From NCBI GenBank assembly GCA_958296075.1, contig CATQHW010000001.1, positions 62,001 to 126,000 of the forward strand: a stretch of 64,000 nucleotides of DNA, in the 5' to 3' direction. Below the pieces are notes generated by a model that saw only the letters and a program-made list of their open reading frames with translations, was not told where the DNA came from and did not search any database. This DNA comes from an uncultured Spirochaetia bacterium. GTDB lineage: Bacteria > Spirochaetota > Spirochaetia > SZUA-6 > Bin103. This document shows positions 33,918 to 42,508 of this stretch, piece by piece. The stretch's first letter is position 1; each line of letters opens with the position of its first letter. The translations under genes and the position numbers were made by a program.

Positions 33918-34660
33918 CGCGCCGCCCGGAGGTACGCGTCCAGGACGCGCGGATCGTTGCGGACCTGCTCGGGCGTACCGGACGCCAGCAGCCCGCCGTG
34001 GGCGAGGCAGTGGATGCGCGTCGCCAGGTTCATGATCACCCGCATGTTGTGCTCGATGACCAGCAGCGTGACCCCCATCTCCGCATTGGCCCGAAGCAGC
34101 CGGTCGATCATGCCGTTGATCAGGGTCGGATTGATGCCGGCGGTCGGCTCGTCCAGCAGCAGCATCTTGGGAGCGCGCATCAACGCCATCGCGAACTCCA
34201 GCAGCTTCTGCTGGCCGAACGACAGGCTGCCGGCGCCGTGGCGGCGCAGCGCGTAGAGGCCGGCGAACTCCAGCAGCGATTCGGCGCGCTCGGTGACGGC
34301 GGCCGGGACGCGGCGCAACAGTCCCCCACCCCCCAGCGCGGCCTTCGGCGCGCTCACCTGCATGTTCTCGATACAGCTCATGCCCCCGTAGACGCGGGTC
34401 TGCTGGAAGGTGCGCAACAGGCCGAGCCGGGCGATGCGCGGCACCGCCATCCGCTCCACGCGCGTGCCGTCGAACGTCACCGCTCCGCTGTCGACCGGGT
34501 GATAGCCGACGATGCAGTTGAACAGCGTGGTCTTGCCGGAGCCGTTCGGCCCGATCAGGCCGTTCACGGCGCCGGCCTCGACGCCGATCGTGATGTTCCG
34601 GTTGGCCAGCACGCCGCCGAACGACTTGCTGACGCCGTCGATGCGCAGCAGGGCGTTCAT
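33914..34660 (-). CDS. livG: Branched-chain amino acid-type ABC transporter ATP-binding protein LivG
   Basis: The ATG at 34660 gives 248 residues. Motifs: SKSFGGVLANRNITIGV, Walker A GPNGSGKT, RTFQQTRVYGGMSCIEN (Q-loop region), signature LSFGQQKLLEFAMAL and Walker B MLLLDEPTAGINP. The GINP ending of the D-loop is typical of LivG. The signature serine/glycine motif is LSFGQ, common in this subfamily. It overlaps livM upstream and livF downstream by four bases each. Confidence 0.94.
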   Translation of the reverse strand: MNALLRIDGVSKSFGGVLANRNITIGVEAGAVNGLIGPNGSGKTTLFNCIVGYHPVDSGAVTFDGTRVERMAVPRIARLGLLRTFQQTRVYGGMSCIENMQVSAPKAALGGGGLLRRVPAAVTERAESLLEFAGLYALRRHGAGSLSFGQQKLLEFAMALMRAPKMLLLDEPTAGINPTLINGMIDRLLRANAEMGVTLLVIEHNMRVIMNLATRIHCLAHGGLLASGTPEQVRNDPRVLDAYLRAAR

Positions 34661-35670
34661 GCTCCCCTGCCCGCGTGCAGAGCGGCGCCGCCGCGGCGCT
34701 CCCGGAACCAGCCCAGGATGCCGTCCGGCAGGAATATGACGATCGCCACGATCAGCAATCCCATGGCGACCCGATGCCAACCGAGCAGATAGGTCCAGAA
34801 GAGTTCCTGCGTGACGTGGAAGACCATCGCCCCGAGCACCGGTCCCCACAGCGACCCGCGCCCGCCCATGATCGCCATCAGGACCATCCATACCCCGAAC
34901 GTGGCGCCGGAGAACGCGGTGTCGAGCGGATCGATGAAGCCGACGAAGTTGCCGTAGGCGCCGCCGGTCAGGGCCAGGAAGAACGCGGCCACCGACCAAG
35001 CGACGACCTTGCAGCGGGTGGTCGGCAGGCCCATCGCCTCGGCCTTGTCCTCGTCGTCGCGGATGGCGTTGAGCAGCAGGCCGAACCGGCGGCGGTACAG
35101 GACCTGCAGCGCGACGAAGCAGATGACCGCCGCGGCCAGAAAGTAGAAGGAAAAGAACCGGTTGTGGCTGCCGAGCGCCTCCGGGAACAGCGGCGTCACC
35201 ATTCCTGAGCCGGCGCCGAGCCAGTCGATGCCGCTGGCGATCTCGCCGGCGGCGACGCCGAGTCCCAGGGTGCCGACGGCGAAGTAGTGGCCGCGAAGCC
35301 GCAGGACGCCCCCGCCGAACAGCACCGCCAGAGCCACCGCCACCAGCGCCGCGACCGCCACGCCGAGCGCCAGGCCGCTGAGATACTCGACCGGCGAAAG
35401 CCGCGCGGCGGCGCCGGCGGCATCCGCGTATCGATCGGCGCCGAACGAAAGCCCGCGCTGCACGACCGCGCTGGCGTACATGCCGGCGCCGAAGAACAGC
35501 ACGTTGCCGAACGAGTTGTACCCCATCTGGCCGCCGACGATGTCCCAGGTCAGCGCCAACACGACCAGCACCCACAGCACCGCCAGTTGCGACTGGAACT
35601 GCGGCAACACGAACGGTCCCGCGATGCCGGCCGCCACCAGCAACAGCGGCCCCACTCGCCTGAAGGTCAT
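34657..35670 (-). CDS. livM: Branched-chain amino acid-type ABC transporter permease LivM
   Basis: The ATG at 35670 gives 337 residues with about nine hydrophobic segments. Family motifs include LALTWDIVGGQMGYNSFGN, LRLRGHYFAVGTLGLGVAAG, the EAA-type coupling loop GLLLNAIRDDEDKAEAMGL, and IMGGRGSLWGPVLGA. It pairs with the LivH part of the preceding fusion gene to form the membrane channel. Junctions on both sides are ATGA overlaps. The C-terminus ends in a short basic, glycine-rich tail. Confidence 0.93.
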   Translation of the reverse strand: MTFRRVGPLLLVAAGIAGPFVLPQFQSQLAVLWVLVVLALTWDIVGGQMGYNSFGNVLFFGAGMYASAVVQRGLSFGADRYADAAGAAARLSPVEYLSGLALGVAVAALVAVALAVLFGGGVLRLRGHYFAVGTLGLGVAAGEIASGIDWLGAGSGMVTPLFPEALGSHNRFFSFYFLAAAVICFVALQVLYRRRFGLLLNAIRDDEDKAEAMGLPTTRCKVVAWSVAAFFLALTGGAYGNFVGFIDPLDTAFSGATFGVWMVLMAIMGGRGSLWGPVLGAMVFHVTQELFWTYLLGWHRVAMGLLIVAIVIFLPDGILGWFRERRGGAALHAGRGA

Positions 35671-37844
35671 CGCAGCACCTGGCGCCGCCGGCTGCGCAGG
35701 TAGCCGCGCACCAGCAGGATCACCACCATCAGCGAGAAGACGAACGCCGACTGGAACTCCGCGCCGAGGATGAACCCCGCGAAGTTCTCCGCCACTCCCA
35801 GGGCGGCGCCCGCCGCTACCACCGGCGCGATGTTGCCGAGTCCCGCGACCACCACGATCATGAACGACCGCACCGTGTAGGTGATGCCGATGAACGGATG
35901 GATCACCCACACCATCGCGACCAGCGCCCCGGCGACACCGCACAGGGCGGCGTTCAGAGCGAACGCCAGGGCGTAGACGCGATCGGTCCGCACGCCCACC
36001 AGCCGCGCCGCGCGCGCGTTCTGGGCGGTCGCGCGGATGGCGCGCCCGGCGCGGCTGCGGCGCAGGAACAGCACCAGCAACGCGGCGGCCAGCAGCGCCG
36101 CCGCGAACGCGGCCAGCTTGACGTTGCCCAGGACGACGCGGTCGCCCAGCAGAAAGGTGGAGCCCAACTCGGCGTTGGCGTTCTGCAGGTCGGCGCCGAA
36201 CACCTGGTTCATCACCTGTTGCAAGACGATCGACAGCCCGAAGGTGGCGAGCAGCGACACGAACAGATCGCGGTCGATGAGCCGGAACACCACCGTGCGA
36301 TACAAGAGCCAGCCGACCACGAACAGCACCGCCGCCGCGGCCGGGAGGCCCAGCAGCGGATGGACCCCCAAGGTCGTGAGCAGCCACGTGACGTAGCCGC
36401 CCAGTATGACCAGCTCGCCCTGCGAGACGTTGATGATGTTCATCACCCCCCACACCAGCGCCATGCCGTAGGCGGCAAGGGCGAAGATCGCGCCTACCAG
36501 CAGCCCGTCCAGCAGCAGTTGCGCGGAAAGCGGCAACGATTGCAGAAGCAGCGGGCCGGTTCGCGGCGCCTCTTCCGCAGGAACCACGATCGAGCCCGGG
36601 CGGGGGAACAACAGCTCGTCGGCAGCCCACGCGGACGGCGCCACCACCCGGTACGCGCCGTCGCGGATCTGCAGGAGCACCATCGGCTTGGCGATGTTCT
36701 TGCCGGTGTCGTCGAAGCGGATATTCCCGTAGAACGTCTGCACGTCGGTCGCGGCCAGCGCGTCGCGCACCGTCTCTGCGTCGAACGATCCGGCGCGCTG
36801 CAGGGCGTCGGCCCACACCATGACCGAGGCCGACGCCTGCGCCGCCTGGTACGGCGGCGCGTAGCCGTATTCCGCCTCGAACAGTTCCGCATAGTTGGCG
36901 GCGCTGCCGAACAGGTCGTCGCGATAGGTCAGCGTCGGCGCCCACTGGGCTGCGCACAGCATGCCGTCGGCGGCGTCGCCGAACTGCGCCGGATCGATGA
37001 CGTCGGCGGACTCGCAGTGCGTCAGGCCCACGATCGGCGCCGTCACCCGCAGCTCCTCGGCCTGCCGCACCAGGAGCGCCGCGCCCTTCGAGTGGCCGGA
37101 TACCAGCAGCACGTCCGGGCGCGCCGCCTTGACCTTGACCAGCGTCGCGGTCATGTCGTTGAGCTCGCGCGGCAGCTTGTCGTCGATCACCACCGGCATC
37201 CCGTATCGATCGGCGGCGTCGATCACGCCGGCGCGCACGTCCTGCGAAAACGGATCGTTCTCCGTGGCGATGGCGATGCGGAGCGTCGCCGGATCCCGCG
37301 CACGGGCATCCGCCTGTTCGGCCGCCAGGGTGATCGTCTCCTGGAGGTATTGCTCGGAGGTGGAGAGCACCGCGAACAGATAGCGGTAGCCCTTGTTGAA
37401 GAGCGTTCGCGACGCGCCGTTGCCTTCGACCATCGGCACCTGGTGCTGCTCCGTGATCGGCGCGATGGCGGTGGTCAACCCGGAGCTGTAGGGACCCAGC
37501 ATGAACTTGACGCCGTCCTGCCGGATCAGACGCTCGGCCAACTGAGCGCCGCGGGCCGGCGTCGACTCGTCGTCATAGTAGAGAATCTCCAGGCGATACG
37601 CGGTGCCGGCGACGCGGACCCCGCCCCGGTCGTTGATCATCTCGACCGCCAAGTCGTAGCCCTTGCGCGTGTGATTGCCGGCGGTGGTGTAGCGGCCGGT
37701 CAACGATACGGCGGCGCCGAGCACGATGGTATCGTCCGTTACCTTGGCGAGCACGGCCGGCGGCAGGAGCAGCAGCGCCGCCACTATCAGCATCGGCGCG
37801 GCGCCGGATGAGCGGCGACGCGAATGCGGGGTGCAGCGCCACAT
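35667..37844 (-). CDS. Fused substrate-binding protein (LivK-like) and permease (LivH-like)
   Basis: One uninterrupted 725-residue frame from the ATG at 37844. Residues 1-34 are a signal peptide (basic start, MLIVAALLLLPPAVLA). Residues ~35-400 are a periplasmic binding protein of the leucine-binding type (VLGAAVSLTGRYTTAGN, MLGPYSSGLTTAIAPI, NIRFDDTGKN). A short linker PAEEAPRTGP follows. Residues ~425-725 are a LivH permease (GLLVGAIFALAAYGMALVWG, GVMNIINVSQGELVILGGYV, IRATAQNARAARLVGV). LivK and LivH are normally separate. The fusion would tether the receptor to the membrane domain, fixing receptor:permease stoichiometry. It is the first gene of the operon. Confidence 0.9.
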   Translation of the reverse strand: MWRCTPHSRRRSSGAAPMLIVAALLLLPPAVLAKVTDDTIVLGAAVSLTGRYTTAGNHTRKGYDLAVEMINDRGGVRVAGTAYRLEILYYDDESTPARGAQLAERLIRQDGVKFMLGPYSSGLTTAIAPITEQHQVPMVEGNGASRTLFNKGYRYLFAVLSTSEQYLQETITLAAEQADARARDPATLRIAIATENDPFSQDVRAGVIDAADRYGMPVVIDDKLPRELNDMTATLVKVKAARPDVLLVSGHSKGAALLVRQAEELRVTAPIVGLTHCESADVIDPAQFGDAADGMLCAAQWAPTLTYRDDLFGSAANYAELFEAEYGYAPPYQAAQASASVMVWADALQRAGSFDAETVRDALAATDVQTFYGNIRFDDTGKNIAKPMVLLQIRDGAYRVVAPSAWAADELLFPRPGSIVVPAEEAPRTGPLLLQSLPLSAQLLLDGLLVGAIFALAAYGMALVWGVMNIINVSQGELVILGGYVTWLLTTLGVHPLLGLPAAAAVLFVVGWLLYRTVVFRLIDRDLFVSLLATFGLSIVLQQVMNQVFGADLQNANAELGSTFLLGDRVVLGNVKLAAFAAALLAAALLVLFLRRSRAGRAIRATAQNARAARLVGVRTDRVYALAFALNAALCGVAGALVAMVWVIHPFIGITYTVRSFMIVVVAGLGNIAPVVAAGAALGVAENFAGFILGAEFQSAFVFSLMVVILLVRGYLRSRRRQVLR

Positions 37845-37946
37845 GAACGCGGCGATGGAACAGGAGATCGGCCGGGAAGTCAAGCGAACGGGGACCCCTC
37901 TGCGGCGCTTGGCGAGCCGGCGCGCAACGCTCAGACTGCCCCGCCC

Positions 37947-38807
37947 GTGGACCTGACCGGGCGCGTCGCGATCGTTACCGGAGCCAGCTCCGGGGTCGGC
38001 AGATCGGCCGCCGAACTGCTGGCCGCCGCCGGAGCCGGCGTCACGCTGGTGTGCCGGGACCGCGCGCGCGGCGAGCAGGCGTTGCGCGAACTGGACCGAT
38101 CGTTTCCGGCCGCCACCACGTTGGAACTGACCGACCTGGCGTGCCCGGACGCGGTTCGCGGGCTCGCCTCCCGCCTCCGCGAACGGCTCGACCGGATCGA
38201 CGTCCTGGTGAACAACGCCGGCATATCGAGCGACCGGTTGGAGACGACGGCCGAGGGATTCGAACGGACCTTCGCCACCAACCACCTCGGCCATTTCCTG
38301 TTGACCCATCTGCTGCTCGACCGCCTGCGCGGCGGCCGGATCGTGAACGTCAGCTCGACGGCCCACCGGTTCGGCGACCTGCGCCGGGCGCCGCTGGACC
38401 GGATCGCCGCCGGCGACGCGTGGCAGGGAGGCTTCCAGGCGTACAGCGATTCCAAGCTGGCAAACGTCCTGTTCACGGTGGAGTCCGCGCGGCGCTGGCA
38501 GGAGCAGGGCGTCGCCGCCAACGCCCTGCACCCCGGCGTGCTGGCCACGAACATCTGGAATCGGTACCACGGCGTGGTCGGCTTGATCCTGCGGGCGCTG
38601 AAGGCGTTCATGCGCGGGCCGGAGGCCGGCGGCGCGGCCGTGCTGGCGCTGATCGGGCGATCGGCGCCGGTATCCGGCCGTTGCCTGTCCGGCCGCTATT
38701 TCCACGTCGGCACGGAACGCCGGCCCTACCGGCAGGCGGGCGATCGCGGTCTGGCGCGCGAGCTCTGGGAGCGGAGCGCGGCCTGGACCGGACTGGCGTG
38801 TCAGTAG
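37947..38807 (+). CDS. Short-chain dehydrogenase/reductase (retinol-dehydrogenase-like)
   Basis: The GTG at 37947 begins VDLTGRVAIVTGASSGVGRS, containing the cofactor motif TGxxxGxG. NNAG follows in DVLVNNAGISSDRL, the catalytic Ser in IVNVSSTAHRFGDL and the Tyr-x-x-x-Lys in QAYSDSKLANVLF. The product, 286 residues, fits the RDH/WW-domain oxidoreductase-like classical SDRs acting on alcohols or ketones with NADP. Substrate unknown. The gene is divergent from the liv operon and its 3' end overlaps the end of iolD by 7 bases. Confidence 0.88.
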   Translation: MDLTGRVAIVTGASSGVGRSAAELLAAAGAGVTLVCRDRARGEQALRELDRSFPAATTLELTDLACPDAVRGLASRLRERLDRIDVLVNNAGISSDRLETTAEGFERTFATNHLGHFLLTHLLLDRLRGGRIVNVSSTAHRFGDLRRAPLDRIAAGDAWQGGFQAYSDSKLANVLFTVESARRWQEQGVAANALHPGVLATNIWNRYHGVVGLILRALKAFMRGPEAGGAAVLALIGRSAPVSGRCLSGRYFHVGTERRPYRQAGDRGLARELWERSAAWTGLACQ

Positions 38808-40693
38808 TGGTAGCGCTGCAGCGCGGCGCGATCGCGTTCGTACTCGGAGCGCAGGGTCTGCGTCACCTCGCTCCGGCTCACCTGCGCCGGCGCCACGTCC
38901 CACCACGTGCCGGCCCCCGGCACGTAGCGGTGCTTCTCGATCTCGGCGACGATGACGCAGCTCCGCCGTTCGCCGCGCGCAACGCGCAACGCCGCGCGCA
39001 CCTCGCCCGGGGTGGCGCAGCGGAAGCCGCGCGCTCCCATCGCCTCGGCGATCGCCGCCATGTCGACCGCCAGATACTCGCCGTCGAGGCGGCGGCCGTC
39101 GTCGCCGTCGACGCGGGTGCGGAACTCGGTGCCGAACGAGTGGCCGGCGCGCGCCATCTGCAGGCGCCGGATCACCTGGAAGCCGTGGTTGTCGGCCACC
39201 ACCACCGTGATCTTCATGTCTTCTTGCAGCGCGGTCATCAGCTCCATCGGATTGAGCAGGTAGTTGCCGTCGCCGAGGTAGACGTACACCTCGCCCTCCG
39301 GCTGCTCCATGCGGACCCCCAGGGCGGCCGGCATCTCCCAACCCATGCAGGAGAAGCCGAATTCCAGGTGGCACGCCGCGCCGCCGGAGGTGTCCCAGAG
39401 CTTGAGCAGGTTGCCGACCGGGCCGCCGGCGGCGGCGACCACGGAGTCGCCGTCCTGCGCTTCGGCGTTGAACGCCTGTATCAGTTCCCCCTCGCCCATC
39501 GCCTGCCCGGCCTGCGGGGCATAGGCATCGGTCGCCTTGACCTCCTCCCAGTCGGCCTGCAGCCGGGCGACGTCGGCTTGGCGGCCGGTGAAGTCGACGC
39601 CCCGCTGCCGGCAGGCGGCGGCCAGGGCGGCGAGCGACTCGCGCGCGTCGCCCACTACCGGCAGCGCGCCGTTCTTGAAGGCGTCGTGCGCGTTGACGTT
39701 GAGGCTCAGGAATCGCACGTCGGGATGCTGGAACAGGCTGTTGGAGGCGGTGGCGAAGTCGCCGAGGCGGGTGCCCACGGCGATCACCAGGTCGGCCTGC
39801 TCCGCCGAGCGCGCCGCCGCGGTGGTGCCCTCGACCCCGTGTCCGCCCAGCGACCACGCGCGCGGGCCGCGGTAGCAGCCCTTGCCGCCGAACGTCTCAG
39901 CGACCGGAATGCCCAACGCGGCCAGAGCGGCCAACGCCTCCCCCGCCTCCGCGTAGTGCACGCCGCCGCCGGCGATGATCATCGGCCGCCGGGAACGCTC
40001 GATCAGGCGCGCCGCCTCGTCGATGCGGCCGGCGTCGGGGGGCGTGCGCTCGATCCGCCACGTGCGTTCCTCGAACAGGCGGGACGGAAAGCGGTACGCG
40101 TGCGCCTGCACGTCCTGCGGGATCGAGATCGTCACCGCGCCGGTGTCGGCGGGATCGGTGAGCACCCGCATCGCCTCCGGCAGCGCGGTGAGGAGCTGCT
40201 CCGGCCGGGAAATCCGGTCGAAGAAGCGGCTGACCGGCCGGAAGCAGTCGTTGACGCTGACATCGGCCTCCAGCGGGTGCTCCAGTTCCTGCAGGACGTT
40301 GCCCTGATGGCGGGTGACGTAGTAGTCGGACGGCAGCAGCAGCACCGGCAGGCGGTTGATCGTGGCCGTGGCGGCGCCGGTCACCATGTTGGTGGCGCCG
40401 GGGCCGATCGAACTGGTGCAGGCCAGGGTCGCCGTCCGCCGCGCCGCCTTGGCGTAGCCGGAGGCGACGTGCACCATCGACTGCTCGTTGCGGCTCTGGT
40501 GGAGCGGCAGGCCGGCGCCGGCCGACTCCAGCGCCTGGCCCAGACCGGCGACGTTACCGTGGCCGAAGATGCCGAAGATCGCCGGCACCAGCCGGCGGCG
40601 GCGGCCGTCGCGCTCGCTGTACTGGACGCTCAGGTACCTGACGATCGCCTGCCCGACGGTCAGGTGTTCGGTTGCCGGCATGGCGCCGATCAT
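38801..40693 (-). CDS. iolD: 3D-(3,5/4)-trihydroxycyclohexane-1,2-dione hydrolase (IolD)
   Basis: The 630-residue TPP-dependent enzyme opens TVGQAIVRYLSVQYSERDG and has FGIFGHGNVAGLGQAL, the N-terminal catalytic region HQSRNEQSMVHVASGYAKA, TSSIGPGATNMVTGAA and the TPP motif GDGNYLLNPMELMTALQ. These are the hallmarks of IolD, which hydrolyses the ring diketone of inositol catabolism to 5-deoxy-glucuronate. It begins with an ATG in an ATGA overlap with the EIIA-like gene. The operon order Gfo/Idh, EIIA-like, IolD plus the IolG/IolE-like pair at 3708-5625 supports an inositol pathway split across the window. Confidence 0.92.
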   Translation of the reverse strand: MIGAMPATEHLTVGQAIVRYLSVQYSERDGRRRRLVPAIFGIFGHGNVAGLGQALESAGAGLPLHQSRNEQSMVHVASGYAKAARRTATLACTSSIGPGATNMVTGAATATINRLPVLLLPSDYYVTRHQGNVLQELEHPLEADVSVNDCFRPVSRFFDRISRPEQLLTALPEAMRVLTDPADTGAVTISIPQDVQAHAYRFPSRLFEERTWRIERTPPDAGRIDEAARLIERSRRPMIIAGGGVHYAEAGEALAALAALGIPVAETFGGKGCYRGPRAWSLGGHGVEGTTAAARSAEQADLVIAVGTRLGDFATASNSLFQHPDVRFLSLNVNAHDAFKNGALPVVGDARESLAALAAACRQRGVDFTGRQADVARLQADWEEVKATDAYAPQAGQAMGEGELIQAFNAEAQDGDSVVAAAGGPVGNLLKLWDTSGGAACHLEFGFSCMGWEMPAALGVRMEQPEGEVYVYLGDGNYLLNPMELMTALQEDMKITVVVADNHGFQVIRRLQMARAGHSFGTEFRTRVDGDDGRRLDGEYLAVDMAAIAEAMGARGFRCATPGEVRAALRVARGERRSCVIVAEIEKHRYVPGAGTWWDVAPAQVSRSEVTQTLRSEYERDRAALQRYHY

Positions 40694-41229
40694 AGCCCGC
40701 GAGGCGCGGGTGCGGCTCCGGCGCGCGGACCGGGGCTGGGTCGGGCGCAGCTTTCCGCTCCCGCCAGCGCCCGCGCGGCCTGTTCGGGGGAGGCGGCCGC
40801 CTTGAGGACCGCCAGCGCACGCGCGTCGCGGACGAAGCCGGCGATCGCCGCCACCAGCTCCAGGTGCGGCTCCGGCGGTTCCGGCGGCGAGAGCACCAGG
40901 AACATCACGCTCACCACGTAGCGGAAGCCGCCGCCGAAGCGGAACGACGCGCCGGGCGGCGCGACCCCCAGGGCGGTAACCGAGCGCGGCAGCCCGTCGA
41001 TGCGGCTGTGGATGATGGCGGCGCCGTGGCCGACCAGCGCCGCGCGCAGCACCGGTTCGTGCAGCAGGCGGTCGAGCACGCCGGCGGTGTCCGGCATCGC
41101 CACGTCTCCGGCGACCAGGCCGACCAGGCGGCTGAGCGCATCGTCGTCGGTGTCGGCCTGCAGCGGAGCCAGTATCCGGGACGGCGGGATGGAGTCCGCC
41201 AGGGTCACCGGCACGCGGCGGCCCGTCAC
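40690..41229 (-). CDS. PTS EIIA (fructose/nitrogen type)-like protein
   Basis: The 179-residue product begins with GTG at 41229 in a GTGA overlap with the upstream oxidoreductase stop. It has the EIIA fold order: DTAGVLDRLLHEPVLRAALV, then GHGAAIIHSRIDGLPRSV, where His of IIHSR is the phospho-acceptor position. VSVMFLVLSPPEPPEPHLEL and VAAIAGFVRD follow. A Pro/Ala-rich tail of about 25 residues ends the protein. No membrane EIIBC partner is near, so it is more likely a PtsN-like regulator than a transporter subunit. It is translationally coupled to both neighbours, suggesting phosphorylation-dependent control of this inositol-type operon. Confidence 0.75.
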   Translation of the reverse strand: MTGRRVPVTLADSIPPSRILAPLQADTDDDALSRLVGLVAGDVAMPDTAGVLDRLLHEPVLRAALVGHGAAIIHSRIDGLPRSVTALGVAPPGASFRFGGGFRYVVSVMFLVLSPPEPPEPHLELVAAIAGFVRDARALAVLKAAASPEQAARALAGAESCARPSPGPRAGAAPAPRGL

Positions 41230-42428
41230 GCCGCGCCGGAGATCGGCGTTACCGTCTCCCAGGCGCCGGAGTCGACCGAGCGGTCGAACGCGGCCAGAAC
41301 CTGCGCTACGCGGTCCGCTTCCGCCAAGCCCGGCTCGCCCTGCTTCCCGTCGATCACCGACTTGGCGAACTGCGCCGCCTCGATCACCTTCAGGTCCTCG
41401 TAGCCCATGGCGAGCGCCGGCCCCGGATTGAAGTTGGCGAAGAACGGATGTTCGGGGCCGGCCTGCACCCATACCGGGCCGTCCCGCTCCGGCGTGCCGT
41501 CCGGCAGGTAGAGTTGCAGCTCGTTCATGCGCTCGAAGTCCCACCGGATCGTACCGCCGGTGCCGCTCACCTCGAAGGCGAGCTGACACTTGGGGCCGTT
41601 GATGATGCGGCACACCTCGTAGGTCCCCTGCGCGCCGCACGCGAACCGCACCAGCGCGCTCCCGTAGTCCTCGTTGGTGACCGGGCCGAGCGGGCCGCCG
41701 CGCTTGACCGTGAAGTGCGTCCCCTCGCCCGGCACCGGCAGCGGCCGCTCGGCGATGAACGTGTGCCGGTTGGCGACCAGCCGCTCCACGGGACCGGCCA
41801 GCGCGTGCGCCAGATCGGCGACGTGCGACATCAGGTCGGCGACCGCGCCGCCGCCCGACTGCTCGCGGTCGAAGCGCCACGACAGCACGCCATGCGGGTC
41901 GCGCGCGTAGCCGACCAGGAAGCGGCCGCGAAAGTGGGTGATCGTCCCCAGCCGGCCGGCCCGGACCAGACCGAGCGCGTACTGCACGACCGGCGCCCAG
42001 CGGTAGTTGTAGCCGACGCCGCTGACGATCCCGGCCGCGCGCGCCGCGGCGGCGATCGCCGCCGTCTCCGCCGGACGGCGGCCGACCGGCTTCTCGCAGA
42101 ACACGTGCTTGCCGGCTGCGATCGCCGCCAGGGCGACCGGCGCGTGCAGCGCGTTCTGGGTGGCGACGTGGACGACGTCGACCTGCGGGTCGGCAATCGC
42201 CTCGCGCCAGTCGGTGGTGGCGCGCTCGAATCCCGCGCGCGCGGCCCCCTCCTGCGCGCGCGCCTCGACGCTGTCGGCGCACACCACCATCTGCGGGCCG
42301 ATGCCGAGTTCCGGGAAGCGCTGCGGTAGCAGCCGGTAGCAGCGAGCGTGGACCGAGCCCATCCATCCCATGCCGATCACGGCGACGCCGAGCCGCGCCG
42401 GAGGGGCAGGTACCGCTCGTTCATCCAT
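41226..42428 (-). CDS. Gfo/Idh/MocA-family oxidoreductase
   Basis: From the ATG at 42428 (with GAAGG upstream) the protein has 400 residues. The Rossmann motif VIGMGWMGSVHARCY is near the N-terminus, followed by ATQNALHAPVALAAIAAGKH, CEKPVGRRP (catalytic Lys), GVGYNYRWAPV and SGGGAVADLMSHVADLAHAL with the His/Asp helix. It is an NAD(P)-dependent sugar or polyol dehydrogenase. As the first gene of an operon with an EIIA-like protein and IolD, it may act on inositol or a scyllo-isomer. A start eight codons upstream (42452) is possible but lacks a ribosome site. Divergent from recQ. Confidence 0.9.
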   Translation of the reverse strand: MDERAVPAPPARLGVAVIGMGWMGSVHARCYRLLPQRFPELGIGPQMVVCADSVEARAQEGAARAGFERATTDWREAIADPQVDVVHVATQNALHAPVALAAIAAGKHVFCEKPVGRRPAETAAIAAAARAAGIVSGVGYNYRWAPVVQYALGLVRAGRLGTITHFRGRFLVGYARDPHGVLSWRFDREQSGGGAVADLMSHVADLAHALAGPVERLVANRHTFIAERPLPVPGEGTHFTVKRGGPLGPVTNEDYGSALVRFACGAQGTYEVCRIINGPKCQLAFEVSGTGGTIRWDFERMNELQLYLPDGTPERDGPVWVQAGPEHPFFANFNPGPALAMGYEDLKVIEAAQFAKSVIDGKQGEPGLAEADRVAQVLAAFDRSVDSGAWETVTPISGAA

Positions 42429-42508
42429 CCTTCGGTTCCCGGGCGGCGTCACCCTACCACGGTGAGATCGACCGGGCGCGACGAGTTCGCGTTGACAAGC
42501 GCCGCCGG

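Noticed and set aside
37931..40921. Very long ORFs antisense to the SDR and IolD genes, including a 1,396-codon frame that extends the LivKH gene upstream
   Set aside because: GC-rich shadow frames with Arg/Pro/Ala-rich composition; only the part up to 37844 has receptor-permease homology.
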